A DNA stretch of 37,999 nt from a candidate division Kazan bacterium RIFCSPLOWO2_01_FULL_48_13 (lineage in GTDB: Bacteria; Patescibacteriota; Kazan-3B-28; UBA10110), in NCBI GenBank assembly GCA_001771275.1, contig METE01000002.1:41983-79981 (forward strand), read 5' to 3'. This document shows, piece by piece, positions 28,274 to 36,255 of this stretch (positions are counted from its first letter, which is position 1; each line of letters starts with the position of its first letter). The position numbers and the translations under genes are program-made. Under the pieces are notes generated by a model that made no database searches, had not been told where the DNA came from, and was given only the letters and a program-made list of their open reading frames with translations.

Positions 28274-29179
28274 CTACCAGAAAAAGTTGGACTGCAGGGC
28301 GGGATTGGCAGAACCAGCATAGAACTGGTTTGATGGAGCGGCGGGAATGATCGCCCGATCCCAATCGATATCGATTAATGGCACCGGGTTGATGGCGATC
28401 CGGGTCCGATCGTTAATGTAATCCACTTGAAAGTGCAGGTGGGGATTGGTAGTCCCACTATTACCTAAATGACCGATTAAATCCCCCACCTTAATTTGTT
28501 GACCAATCTTAACCGAAATATTTTGTAAGTGCCCATAAGTAATTTGGTAGTCCCCCATCTTAACGATTACGGTGTTACCAATTTTGTGGCCGGCAAAGAT
28601 CACTTGGCCAGCACTGGCGGAAACGACATCAATTCCCTCACGACCAGCAAAATCAATACCGTTGTGCCGATCTCCCCACTTGGGGTATTTGATATTGTAG
28701 TTTTCTTTAATGGCAGAGAGGGGTCCGAACCAACCGTAAACAAACCAAGTATCGGTTGAGTCAGTTGAAATAAATTGACCATTTTGAATCGCAAAGTATT
28801 TTTCTCCCTGGTTAGTGTCCCACCAAATCCCCGGGTTGTTTTCATCCCCACTCCCTCTCCGAGCAAGAGTGCCCTCTGGGCCGGCTGCCGAGCTGGGTTC
28901 CACCCCGGAGGGGCTTCTGCCCCGGAGGGAGGCCCACCTCGACCCCACATTAAACGGCACCCTCAACTCTACATTCGATGTTTTTGATGTTAACGGCAGT
29001 TCCGGTTTAGTATATACGGTAGCTACCGTATATACAGCCGGATTGATGGTTGTTGTTGAGGCCGAGCCGCTGGATTGGGCGGAGACAAAGCCATCCGTTG
29101 ATGGGGTATGTAAAGAGCTCGGCAGAAGAACGATGCCAATAACCATCAGGCCCACTATGACTAACCTGGTTCTATACAT
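28274..29179 (-). CDS. M23-family (LytM-like) peptidase with an apparent in-frame insertion
   Basis: N-terminal signal/TM; GDRHNGIDFAGREGIDVVSASAGQVIFAGHKIGNTVIVKMGDYQITYGHLQNISVKIGQQIKVGDLIGHLGNSGTTNPHLHFQVDY. Confidence 0.92.
   Translation of the reverse strand: MYRTRLVIVGLMVIGIVLLPSSLHTPSTDGFVSAQSSGSASTTTINPAVYTVATVYTKPELPLTSKTSNVELRVPFNVGSRWASLRGRSPSGVEPSSAAGPEGTLARRGSGDENNPGIWWDTNQGEKYFAIQNGQFISTDSTDTWFVYGWFGPLSAIKENYNIKYPKWGDRHNGIDFAGREGIDVVSASAGQVIFAGHKIGNTVIVKMGDYQITYGHLQNISVKIGQQIKVGDLIGHLGNSGTTNPHLHFQVDYINDRTRIAINPVPLIDIDWDRAIIPAAPSNQFYAGSANPALQSNFFW
28840..28945. repeat. GC-rich palindromic segment inside the M23 peptidase gene
   Basis: Contains CCCCGGAGGGGCTTCTGCCCCGGAGGG and CCCTCTCCGAGCAAGAGTGCCCTC; encodes low-complexity SRWASLRGRSPSGVEPSSAAGPEGTLARRGSG. 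Confidence 0.55.
29010..29035. repeat. 26-bp perfect palindrome inside the M23 peptidase gene
   Basis: GTATATACGGTAGCTACCGTATATAC. Confidence 0.9.
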
Positions 29180-29265
29180 TGCTTGATTGCTTAATTGCCG
29201 ATTAGGCTTTAACGCTCCACCCTACCTGATTTTGGGCTCTCAGTCAAGGTATTTTGGTAATATAA

Positions 29266-29322
29266 AAGCCCGCTCTCCCCTATTCTGCTGTTGCAGCAGA
29301 ATAGGATCATCGAGCGGGGCTT
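29266..29322 (-). terminator. Long-stem intrinsic terminator after purC
   Basis: Minus strand AAGCCCCGCTC...TATTCTGCTGcaacAGCAGAATA...GAGCGGGCTT then TTATATT. Confidence 0.8.
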
Positions 29323-29333
29323 GGGGGCCAAGG

Positions 29334-30146
29334 TTAGCGCCATCTCCCTTGGAGAATGGCTTCGGGGTCGAGGCCGAGCCGCTGGGCCAGGCCCGCATAG
29401 CCCTTCATCACATCGCCGAGATCGAAACGGAAGTTATCCTTGTCCAACTTCTCGAGGGTCTCGGCATCGACTAGACGGCAGGTGTCGCCAGTAATTTCGT
29501 CGGCGAGCACGATCGAACCATCAGCCAGACGACCAAACTCGAGTTTAAAGTCGAGCAGGCGAATGCTGTGCTCAGCGAAGATTCCATATAACGAATCGTT
29601 GGTGATATCGGCCAGGGCACGAACCTGCTTCATCTCTGACCAAGTCAGTAGCTCCATGATGTCAACCGGGATCTCGTCGGAGGTGAAGAAGGGATCGTGG
29701 AGGGCGTCGTCCTTGAGCCCAATCTCGGTTAGGGGCTCTGACAGTTTCTGGCCAGCGGTGATGCCGTACCGTTTACAGAGACTGCCGTGTGCTTCGTTGC
29801 GCACGATCACCTCAATTGGGATGATCTCAACTCGTTGTACGAGTTGATGAACGGGACTGACCTGGGCGATCAATGTCTGGGGGATGAGATCACCGGTTTG
29901 CCTCAGTTCATTCATCAGAAATGAGCTGATGGCGCAGTTGAGGCGGCCTTTGCCAGCCTTCTCATCGCGCTTGACGGCGTCGAAGGCGGTAAAGGAATTT
30001 TTAAACTCCATCAATACTAAATCATGTTCGCCGGGGCACTGGCGGACACGCTTGGCTTTGCCGTCATAGATGAGGGGGGCGCGGCTAAGCTCCTCTTCTC
30101 CTGTTGCGCGAAGGGCGTCGGTTAAAACACCAATGGCACCGTCCAT
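29334..30146 (-). CDS. purC: Phosphoribosylaminoimidazole-succinocarboxamide synthase
   Basis: LIYDGKAKRV, EFKNSFTAFDAVKRDEKAGKGRLNCAISSFL, VIVRNEAHGSLCKRYG, LLDFKLEFGRLADGSIVLADEITGDTCRL. Confidence 0.95.
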   Translation of the reverse strand: MDGAIGVLTDALRATGEEELSRAPLIYDGKAKRVRQCPGEHDLVLMEFKNSFTAFDAVKRDEKAGKGRLNCAISSFLMNELRQTGDLIPQTLIAQVSPVHQLVQRVEIIPIEVIVRNEAHGSLCKRYGITAGQKLSEPLTEIGLKDDALHDPFFTSDEIPVDIMELLTWSEMKQVRALADITNDSLYGIFAEHSIRLLDFKLEFGRLADGSIVLADEITGDTCRLVDAETLEKLDKDNFRFDLGDVMKGYAGLAQRLGLDPEAILQGRWR

Positions 30147-30218
30147 ATATTCCTCCAGAAATGTCGAAGATCATCGCCTAACAGCGACACCCCATCCTAA
30201 CAAACTATTGGATCTCAC

Positions 30219-30914
30219 TCAAGCGATAATATCGCTGGTGTTAACGGGGAGATACTGGCCGGAAGCCAAGTCACGCAAACGCAGATGCCCGATGCGGACG
30301 CGCTTAAGCTCTTGAATCTGCAGATGCAGCAGCTCGGCGATGCGTCTGATCTGCCGCTTTCTCCCCTCTTTTAGGGTGAGCGATACAACATAACGACTGC
30401 CGGTCAATTTTTCGATAATTTTAACCTTGATCGGTTGAGTCAACGAACCATCCAGTTTAACCGGTTTGGCAAACTGTTGAATTTTTTGTTCATTACCTTT
30501 CAAAACAACTTCGTACTCTTTTTCATGTTCGTAGCGGGGATGAGTTAGTTTATTGGCCAAATCTCCATTGTTGGTTACCAGAATCAATCCGCAGCTGTCT
30601 TTGTCTAATCGGCCAACTGGATAAACGCGGATGTCTTTGGGGAAGAAATCGGCGATGGTTTTCTCCGCATGTTCGTCACTCACCGTAGAAGTAACGCCAA
30701 CCGGTTTATTAAAGGCGTAGATCACTTCGCTTTCCGGTTGGACTACTTTATTTCTGAACTTGACGGTGTCGGCGGCGGGGTCGACGGTGGTCCCCAGCTC
30801 TTTACCGACCTTTCCATTAATCGATACCAAACCCGCCACAATTAGCTCATCGGCTTTGCGGCGGCTGGCTATCCCGGCGGAAGCGAGGAATTTATTGAGT
30901 CTTTCTCTGGTCAC
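30219..30914 (-). CDS. RsuA/RluB-type pseudouridine synthase
   Basis: S4 domain RLNKFLASAGIASRRKADELI; FNKPVGVTSTV; YPVGRLDKDSCGLILVTNNGDLANKLTHPRYEHEKEYEV; EGRKRQIRRI. Confidence 0.95.
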   Translation of the reverse strand: MTRERLNKFLASAGIASRRKADELIVAGLVSINGKVGKELGTTVDPAADTVKFRNKVVQPESEVIYAFNKPVGVTSTVSDEHAEKTIADFFPKDIRVYPVGRLDKDSCGLILVTNNGDLANKLTHPRYEHEKEYEVVLKGNEQKIQQFAKPVKLDGSLTQPIKVKIIEKLTGSRYVVSLTLKEGRKRQIRRIAELLHLQIQELKRVRIGHLRLRDLASGQYLPVNTSDIIA

Positions 30915-31317
30915 GACGCAGGAGAAATAAAGCGATTAAAAATGCGGCTAAATAGATGAGGGCGCCGTAAAAACAAGGAGAGAAAAAAGGATTGGTAACG
31001 GTAACCGGACAGGCCGAGGGGCAGGTTTCGCCTCGGAAGAGTTTATAGGCCACATAACTCCAGTTGCCCCAGGCAAAGATAGTGCCGAGGCCCAAGAGCC
31101 AGGTAATAAACCGTTGCCAGAGCTGGTCGATTTTATCAGGAGTAAAGAGGATATATAGGGCGGATAGGAAAGCGATCGATAGACCAAGAGCGCCATAAAA
31201 ACACATTACTTTAAGCGGATTAAAACCGCGGGCGATATCGTCGGCCACCACATTCCAGGCAAATAGTACGCCGCCTAATAACACTAACAGCTGTAGATAT
31301 TGGATAGAACGCATCAT
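30892..31317 (-). CDS. Multi-pass membrane hypothetical protein
   Basis: Four hydrophobic segments, repeated NP...CFYGAL motif, CPSACP. Confidence 0.75.
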   Translation of the reverse strand: MMRSIQYLQLLVLLGGVLFAWNVVADDIARGFNPLKVMCFYGALGLSIAFLSALYILFTPDKIDQLWQRFITWLLGLGTIFAWGNWSYVAYKLFRGETCPSACPVTVTNPFFSPCFYGALIYLAAFLIALFLLRRDQRKTQ

Positions 31318-31356
31318 AGAATTACAAATTAAAATTATAAATTACAAAAGTTGAAG

Positions 31357-31464
31357 TGTCATTCTGAGCGATAGCGAAGGATCTAGCGAACCGGTCCTAA
31401 GGCCTGGATCCTGAATAAGTTATTTATAATAGGCCTACGGCAGTAAAGTGTTTTCAGGATGACA
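31357..31464. repeat. Intergenic palindromic element copy with well-matched inverted ends
   Basis: Starts TGTCATTCTGA and ends TCAGGATGACA (10/11 inverted match); internal GGCCT...AGGCC. Confidence 0.82.
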
Positions 31465-31489
31465 AGGGGGTGGGGATGACGCCCAAACG

Positions 31490-34400
31490 TCATTTTAATA
31501 AATTGATGACTTTTTTGAGGCCGTCGATCCAGTTGGCGCCGAGGCCTGCTAACGGCAGCTTGATCAAATTATCTGATACCTTGGCGCCGATGTTGCCCAA
31601 TGCGGCAATAATATTTTTATCTTTTACTACGATAGTTAGTGTAATATTACATAAATATTCTATCGGTTTATTGCTATGAGCGATATTGCGGGCCACGATC
31701 GAAGTGATCTTTTGGGTATCTAAGGCCAATAGTTTCAGCTTGAGTAGATCAAACAGATTTTGGACCTCTTTGGGCAGATCGCCAAATTTCTCTTGCATCT
31801 CGGAGAGGGCCCCTTTCATTTCTTTCTCGTCTTCCACTAAAGCCAGCTGCTGGTAGATCTTGATCCGCTGGGCCTCGTTATCGATGTAACTGTTAGGTAG
31901 GTAAGCGGAGATTGGCAGATCGACGGTAATGGTATCGACCTGCGGTCGATAGCCGGTCTTCAACTCTTCGATAGCGCGGTTTAAGAGCTTGGTGTACATC
32001 GTTAAGCCCACGGCGCTAATATGGCCGTGCTGTCTTTTAGATAGTACGCCGCCAGCACCTCGAATCTGGAGATCCCTAAGGGCGATCTGATAGCCGCTAC
32101 CTAATTCGGTATGGCTGGCAATAGTCTTGAGCCGCTCCAAGGCTTTACCTGATAGTTTGCCAGCGCTGTAGTAGAAATGAGCATAGGCTTGGATCTGGCC
32201 GCGACCGATCCGTCCGCGGAGCTGATGAAGCTGACTAAGACCAAAGTTCCCGGCATTGTCGACGATCAGTGTGTTGACATTGGGGTTGTCCAACCCATTT
32301 TCGATGATAGTGCTGGCGACCAGGCAATCGTATTTGCCCTGGCGAAAATCCTCCATAATTTTGGCTAGCAATCGTTCTGGCATCTGGCCGTGAGCATAGA
32401 CAAACCGCACTTCGGGCAGCACTTCTTTTAACTTGTTGGTAATACTGGCAATGGTAGCTACCCGATTATGGACAAAATAAACCTGGCCGCCTCTTCTAAT
32501 CTCGTTTAATACTGCATCTTTGACTGCACTCATATCAAACGGCGCCACAGTAGTTTGAATAGGCAGCCGGTTGATCGGCGGGGTCTCGATGGTGCTAATA
32601 TCGCGGATGCCGGACAGAGCCAGATTAAGCGTGCGCGGGATTGGCGTGGCGGTTAACGATAGTACATCCACCTCGGAACGCGCCAACTTTAATTTTTCTT
32701 TATGCCTAACACCAAACCGCTGCTCCTCGTCGATAATGATCAGCCCTAAGTTGGCAAATTTAATATCCGGCGATAACAACCGATGGGTGCCGATCACGAT
32801 ATCGACTTCGCGGGTTTTTAATCCGGCCACGATGCGCTTTTGTTCTTTAGTCGAACGAAAGCGGCTTAAGGCAGCCACCTGAGTGCCAAATGGGCTCAGT
32901 CTTTCGGTAAAGGTTTTGAGATGCTGCTCGACCAAAATGGTGGTAGGGGCCAGCACCGCCACCTGATAGCCGGCGGTGACGGCCTTAAAGGCGGCCCGGA
33001 TGGCCACTTCGGTTTTCCCAAATCCGACATCGGCGACTAATAATCGATCCATCGGTTTAGATTTCTCCATATCACTCAAAATATCTTGAATGACCTGTTC
33101 CTGGTCGGGTGTCTCTTCGAAGGCAAACGAATCAGCCAACGCCTTCTCCCAGAATTCGCCGCCTTCAAAAATGATGCCTTGATGAAGCGCTCGTTTAGCG
33201 TAAAGATCCAGTAGTTCTTTGGCGAATTCTTGCGATTCTTTTTTGATCCGGCTGACCAACCGCTTCCATCCCTGCGAACTGAGCTTGGACAGAGTGGGCT
33301 TTTCGCCAGCTACTGAGATATATTTGCTAATTTTGTCGATCTGATCAACTGGCACATAAATTTTGTCAGCGCCAGCGTATTGAATGGTCAAATACTCGCG
33401 AGAGATATCGTTAACGGTCATCGTGCCGATCTCGGTAAGTTTTCCGATCCCGTGATCGGCGTGGACCACATAATCCCCTTTTTCGATACCGGCCAAGAAG
33501 GCCAACTGCCGGCGGCGGGGCGTTTTTTTGGCGTGGCCGGTTTGGTCGGTAATGGGAGAAAATATTTCGGTATCGGTCAGCAGAATAATTTTTAATGCCG
33601 CGCTCATAAACCCTTCTGGCGCACGGCCTTCCAGCAGGGCTAATTTATCGGTGGGTTGATCCCCCATCGCAATTTTATGATCCAGGAGCACGGGCAGCAG
33701 CTGTTTGCTTTTTTCAGTGGCCAAAATTATCTGATAGTTCTTGCTGTCGTACTTTTTAATCTCGTTAGCCAGCCGATTGAGATTATTGGCAAACAGAGGG
33801 GCCGAGGCTAAATCAAATCTGATCAGATCACGCTCGGTGGGCGGAATAGCAACAAAGTGCCAGGCGGGCAGAATATCCAGCTGCTTGCTGACGGTAGTAA
33901 GGATGGTGTTGTCGCGATTGTTATTGCTGCCCTGATACAGTTCGTACAACATTTGAAACAGCTCGTCGGCTTGATGAAAAATGAGCAGGTACGGTTTGGG
34001 ATCCGGCTCCATTAGATCGAGTAAATACTGGTTGATCTTGGCGCTTTTAATGGCGGGCACCTTGATCAAATCTAAATGATTGCGAGTGGCGGCGCTGACT
34101 GGATCAAATTCCACGATCTGCTCCAATTGGCTGCCATTGAACTCCAACCGGTAGGGATATTGATTTCCCAGCGCAAAGATATCAATTACGCCGCCTCGCA
34201 TGGCCACCTCGCCGCTTTGAAAAACTTTGGTCTGCCGTTCGTAGCCATTGGCGATCGATTGGACCAGGAGCTCTTCTATGTTATATTCGCGGCCAACTTT
34301 AAAATCACTGGCGGAGGCGGGACTGGTGAGGGGTTCGATTAGTGATTTAGCTGGAAAGATAAAAATACCGGGCTCTTTGGTGGTAAGCGCGGCGGTAGCC

Positions 34401-34717
34401 GAAGCCCGTTCCAAGAAATCGGCGATGTATTCTTTGCGATTGATCCGCTCGGATTTGAGATCGGGATAGGTATAGATGGGTGTATTGGTTAACTGCTCTA
34501 AATCCTGCTTGAGAGCCGCCTGCTCACTTTCATTCTTAACTACATAGATGATCTTCTTGCTGGTATCTTGGCGAATCTGTGATAAAACTAACAGCTTCCC
34601 TGTTTGATTAAGGCCAGTAATATAAACTTTGCCATTGTTAACCTTCTGCTTAAGAGATTTATAAGCAGCGAGATTGCTAAATTTAGCAGACAGGTGGTGC
34701 AGAATTGATGCGACCAA
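31490..34717 (-). CDS. mfd: Transcription-repair coupling factor
   Basis: CarD-like GDYVVHADHGIGKLTEIGTM...YLTIQYAGADKIYVPVDQIDKISKYI; helicase DRLLVADVGFGKTEVAIRAAFKA, IIDEEQRFGVRHKEKLK, SLTATPIPRTL. Start codon TTG at 34717. Confidence 0.96.
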   Translation of the reverse strand: MVASILHHLSAKFSNLAAYKSLKQKVNNGKVYITGLNQTGKLLVLSQIRQDTSKKIIYVVKNESEQAALKQDLEQLTNTPIYTYPDLKSERINRKEYIADFLERASATAALTTKEPGIFIFPAKSLIEPLTSPASASDFKVGREYNIEELLVQSIANGYERQTKVFQSGEVAMRGGVIDIFALGNQYPYRLEFNGSQLEQIVEFDPVSAATRNHLDLIKVPAIKSAKINQYLLDLMEPDPKPYLLIFHQADELFQMLYELYQGSNNNRDNTILTTVSKQLDILPAWHFVAIPPTERDLIRFDLASAPLFANNLNRLANEIKKYDSKNYQIILATEKSKQLLPVLLDHKIAMGDQPTDKLALLEGRAPEGFMSAALKIILLTDTEIFSPITDQTGHAKKTPRRRQLAFLAGIEKGDYVVHADHGIGKLTEIGTMTVNDISREYLTIQYAGADKIYVPVDQIDKISKYISVAGEKPTLSKLSSQGWKRLVSRIKKESQEFAKELLDLYAKRALHQGIIFEGGEFWEKALADSFAFEETPDQEQVIQDILSDMEKSKPMDRLLVADVGFGKTEVAIRAAFKAVTAGYQVAVLAPTTILVEQHLKTFTERLSPFGTQVAALSRFRSTKEQKRIVAGLKTREVDIVIGTHRLLSPDIKFANLGLIIIDEEQRFGVRHKEKLKLARSEVDVLSLTATPIPRTLNLALSGIRDISTIETPPINRLPIQTTVAPFDMSAVKDAVLNEIRRGGQVYFVHNRVATIASITNKLKEVLPEVRFVYAHGQMPERLLAKIMEDFRQGKYDCLVASTIIENGLDNPNVNTLIVDNAGNFGLSQLHQLRGRIGRGQIQAYAHFYYSAGKLSGKALERLKTIASHTELGSGYQIALRDLQIRGAGGVLSKRQHGHISAVGLTMYTKLLNRAIEELKTGYRPQVDTITVDLPISAYLPNSYIDNEAQRIKIYQQLALVEDEKEMKGALSEMQEKFGDLPKEVQNLFDLLKLKLLALDTQKITSIVARNIAHSNKPIEYLCNITLTIVVKDKNIIAALGNIGAKVSDNLIKLPLAGLGANWIDGLKKVINLLK

Positions 34718-34720
34718 CTC

Positions 34721-34749
34721 TTGACTGGTTACTAATTATATGGTATAAT
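34721..34749 (+). promoter_or_regulatory. Promoter driving rightward transcription into the mfd-pth gap
   Basis: TTGACT, 17-nt spacer ending TGG, TATAAT. Confidence 0.7.
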
Positions 34750-34755
34750 GAGAAG

Positions 34756-35025
34756 AAATCTTAACCGTTTTGACAACCTATGGTACACTTTTCTATTCGG
34801 ATAACTGCCGGAAAGTTGGGAGAATCTTGCTTGCAAGCCATTGTCCTACCCTCCTTGGACTACGCTTGCAGGCAGGATTCTCCCTGCTTATTCTCTCCGA
34901 GTTGGAGACCAGAGGCGTCCCGACCCACCCATTGTGTTGGGGTCCGGTACAAAAACTCTTTATCGAGTTTGACGCCTTCTTAGGGGGCTGGGGGAAAAGT
35001 TAAGAGGGGCCTCACCGCCCCTTTT
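34756..35025 (+). ncRNA. Candidate structured non-coding RNA, family unassigned
   Basis: Plus-strand promoter, terminator hairpin at 35002-35025, no convincing ORF; 20-bp helix 34818-34837/34865-34884 with two G-U pairs; junction AGGCGTC/GACGCCT enclosing GACCC/GGGTC and AAACTC/GAGTTT hairpins. Confidence 0.55.
35002..35025. terminator. Terminator hairpin, possibly bidirectional (candidate ncRNA and pth)
   Basis: AAGAGGGGC-CTCACC-GCCCCTTTT. Confidence 0.65.
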
Positions 35026-35032
35026 AACATAT

Positions 35033-35551
35033 TTAAATTTTCAGAAACTTTTCTTTAATGGTTCTTACCGCCACGGGTAAGATTTTCTTAACTTGGGATA
35101 ATTGAGTGTTGGTAAAGTTGGCGGTGACATATTCGTTAGGTTCCAATTTCTCCGATCGGCTGATGCCTACTTTAAGCCGGGGGAAGATGTTGGTTTTTAG
35201 ATTATCAATCACCGATTGAACGCCTTTGTGTCCCCCACTGCTGCCGATCTCGCGATAGCGGAGCTTACCCAGATCCATATCAATATCGTCGGCCACGATT
35301 AAGATGTCCTCCGGCTTGACTCGATATTTTTTACTGATCGTTTTTACTGATATGCCAGAATTATTCATAAAGGTTTGTGGTTTGGCCAGGGCGATCTTAT
35401 CGGTTGCCCCGCCTACGGCCTGAAACTGGTCGTTCTTTTTTAACATTAGGCCTAGTTCTTTGGCCAAAGCATCAACTACCATAAAACCCACATTGTGCCG
35501 GGTGCGCTCATATTTTTTACCGGGATTGCCTAATCCGACTACTAATTTCAT
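35033..35551 (-). CDS. pth: Peptidyl-tRNA hydrolase
   Basis: MKLVVGLGNPGKKYERTRHNVGFMVVDALA; KPQTFMNNSG; DDIDMDLGKLRYREIGSSGGHKGVQS. Confidence 0.96.
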   Translation of the reverse strand: MKLVVGLGNPGKKYERTRHNVGFMVVDALAKELGLMLKKNDQFQAVGGATDKIALAKPQTFMNNSGISVKTISKKYRVKPEDILIVADDIDMDLGKLRYREIGSSGGHKGVQSVIDNLKTNIFPRLKVGISRSEKLEPNEYVTANFTNTQLSQVKKILPVAVRTIKEKFLKI

Positions 35552-35769
35552 TGTTCCGCTTGATCGGCATCAGCTAACGCGTCCAATGCTTCTTGGCTGA
35601 TGTCTAATTTATCGCCTGACGGCTCAGTTTTGTGGATGCCGCCTTCGGGTTTATGCAAAACATCCTCGTCGGGACGAGAGGGACTAATTTTCTCAACTTT
35701 TTCCACCTTCCGATTAGGATTACCAGGAAAGTGGAAGGGACCCTGCCCTTCAATTCTTATTTCGTCCAT
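35548..35769 (-). CDS. Small hypothetical protein overlapping the pth start
   Basis: 73-aa ORF with 4-bp ATGA-type overlap with pth. Confidence 0.6.
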   Translation of the reverse strand: MDEIRIEGQGPFHFPGNPNRKVEKVEKISPSRPDEDVLHKPEGGIHKTEPSGDKLDISQEALDALADADQAEQ

Positions 35770-35834
35770 ATATCTAATTGTTCGTGAAGCATTCGCCCTA
35801 CATCCGCAGGATTAAAACCTCACGCCACAGCTGC

Positions 35835-36098
35835 TTAAGCTGCGTAGACCATTGTACCCTCTTTAAGGGGCTCGTCAACTTTGATGCCAATGATGGCACC
35901 TTTCTTGGCCGATTCAACAGCGGCCCGTTCGATCTGCATCGAATCAATAATCTGTTCGGTCTCGGTATCGCCCTTAACGAACTTCACCTTGTCGCCCACT
36001 TTAAGGGGCGCGGCTAATTCGATAATCGCTACTCCGATCTTGTCGTAGTAGTGGCTGACCTTGCCGATCGCCTTATTGGCTACTTTTCCTCCTGCCAT
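35835..36098 (-). CDS. Small translation-elongation-factor domain II-like protein (~87 aa)
   Basis: MAGGKVANKAIGKVSHYYDKIGVAIIELAAPLKVGDKVKFVKGDTETEQIIDSMQIERAAVESAKKGAIIGIKVDEPLKEGTMVY; GGGAGGA Shine-Dalgarno before ATG at 36098. Confidence 0.8.
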   Translation of the reverse strand: MAGGKVANKAIGKVSHYYDKIGVAIIELAAPLKVGDKVKFVKGDTETEQIIDSMQIERAAVESAKKGAIIGIKVDEPLKEGTMVYAA

Positions 36099-36129
36099 CT
36101 TATCCTCCCTTGGGTTAGGATATGACAAA

Positions 36130-36157
36130 TTGATTATACCACATCTTTTGCTATGAT
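36130..36157 (+). promoter_or_regulatory. Putative extended -10 promoter for purH
   Basis: TTGATT, 16 nt, TGCTATGAT. Confidence 0.55.
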
Positions 36158-36255
36158 GGGCCGTTGGGGCCAAGGCAATCTTGGCCCAGGCAAGGCTTGA
36201 AAACCAGGACTGTATTGTAAAATCTGCCGCAAGGCAAACAGGAGAGTGATTAGGT

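Noticed and set aside
34770-35003. ORF of 77 aa in the mfd-pth gap
   Set aside because: No ribosome-binding site or recognisable domain, and the DNA is dominated by RNA-like inverted repeats; ncRNA is the better explanation.
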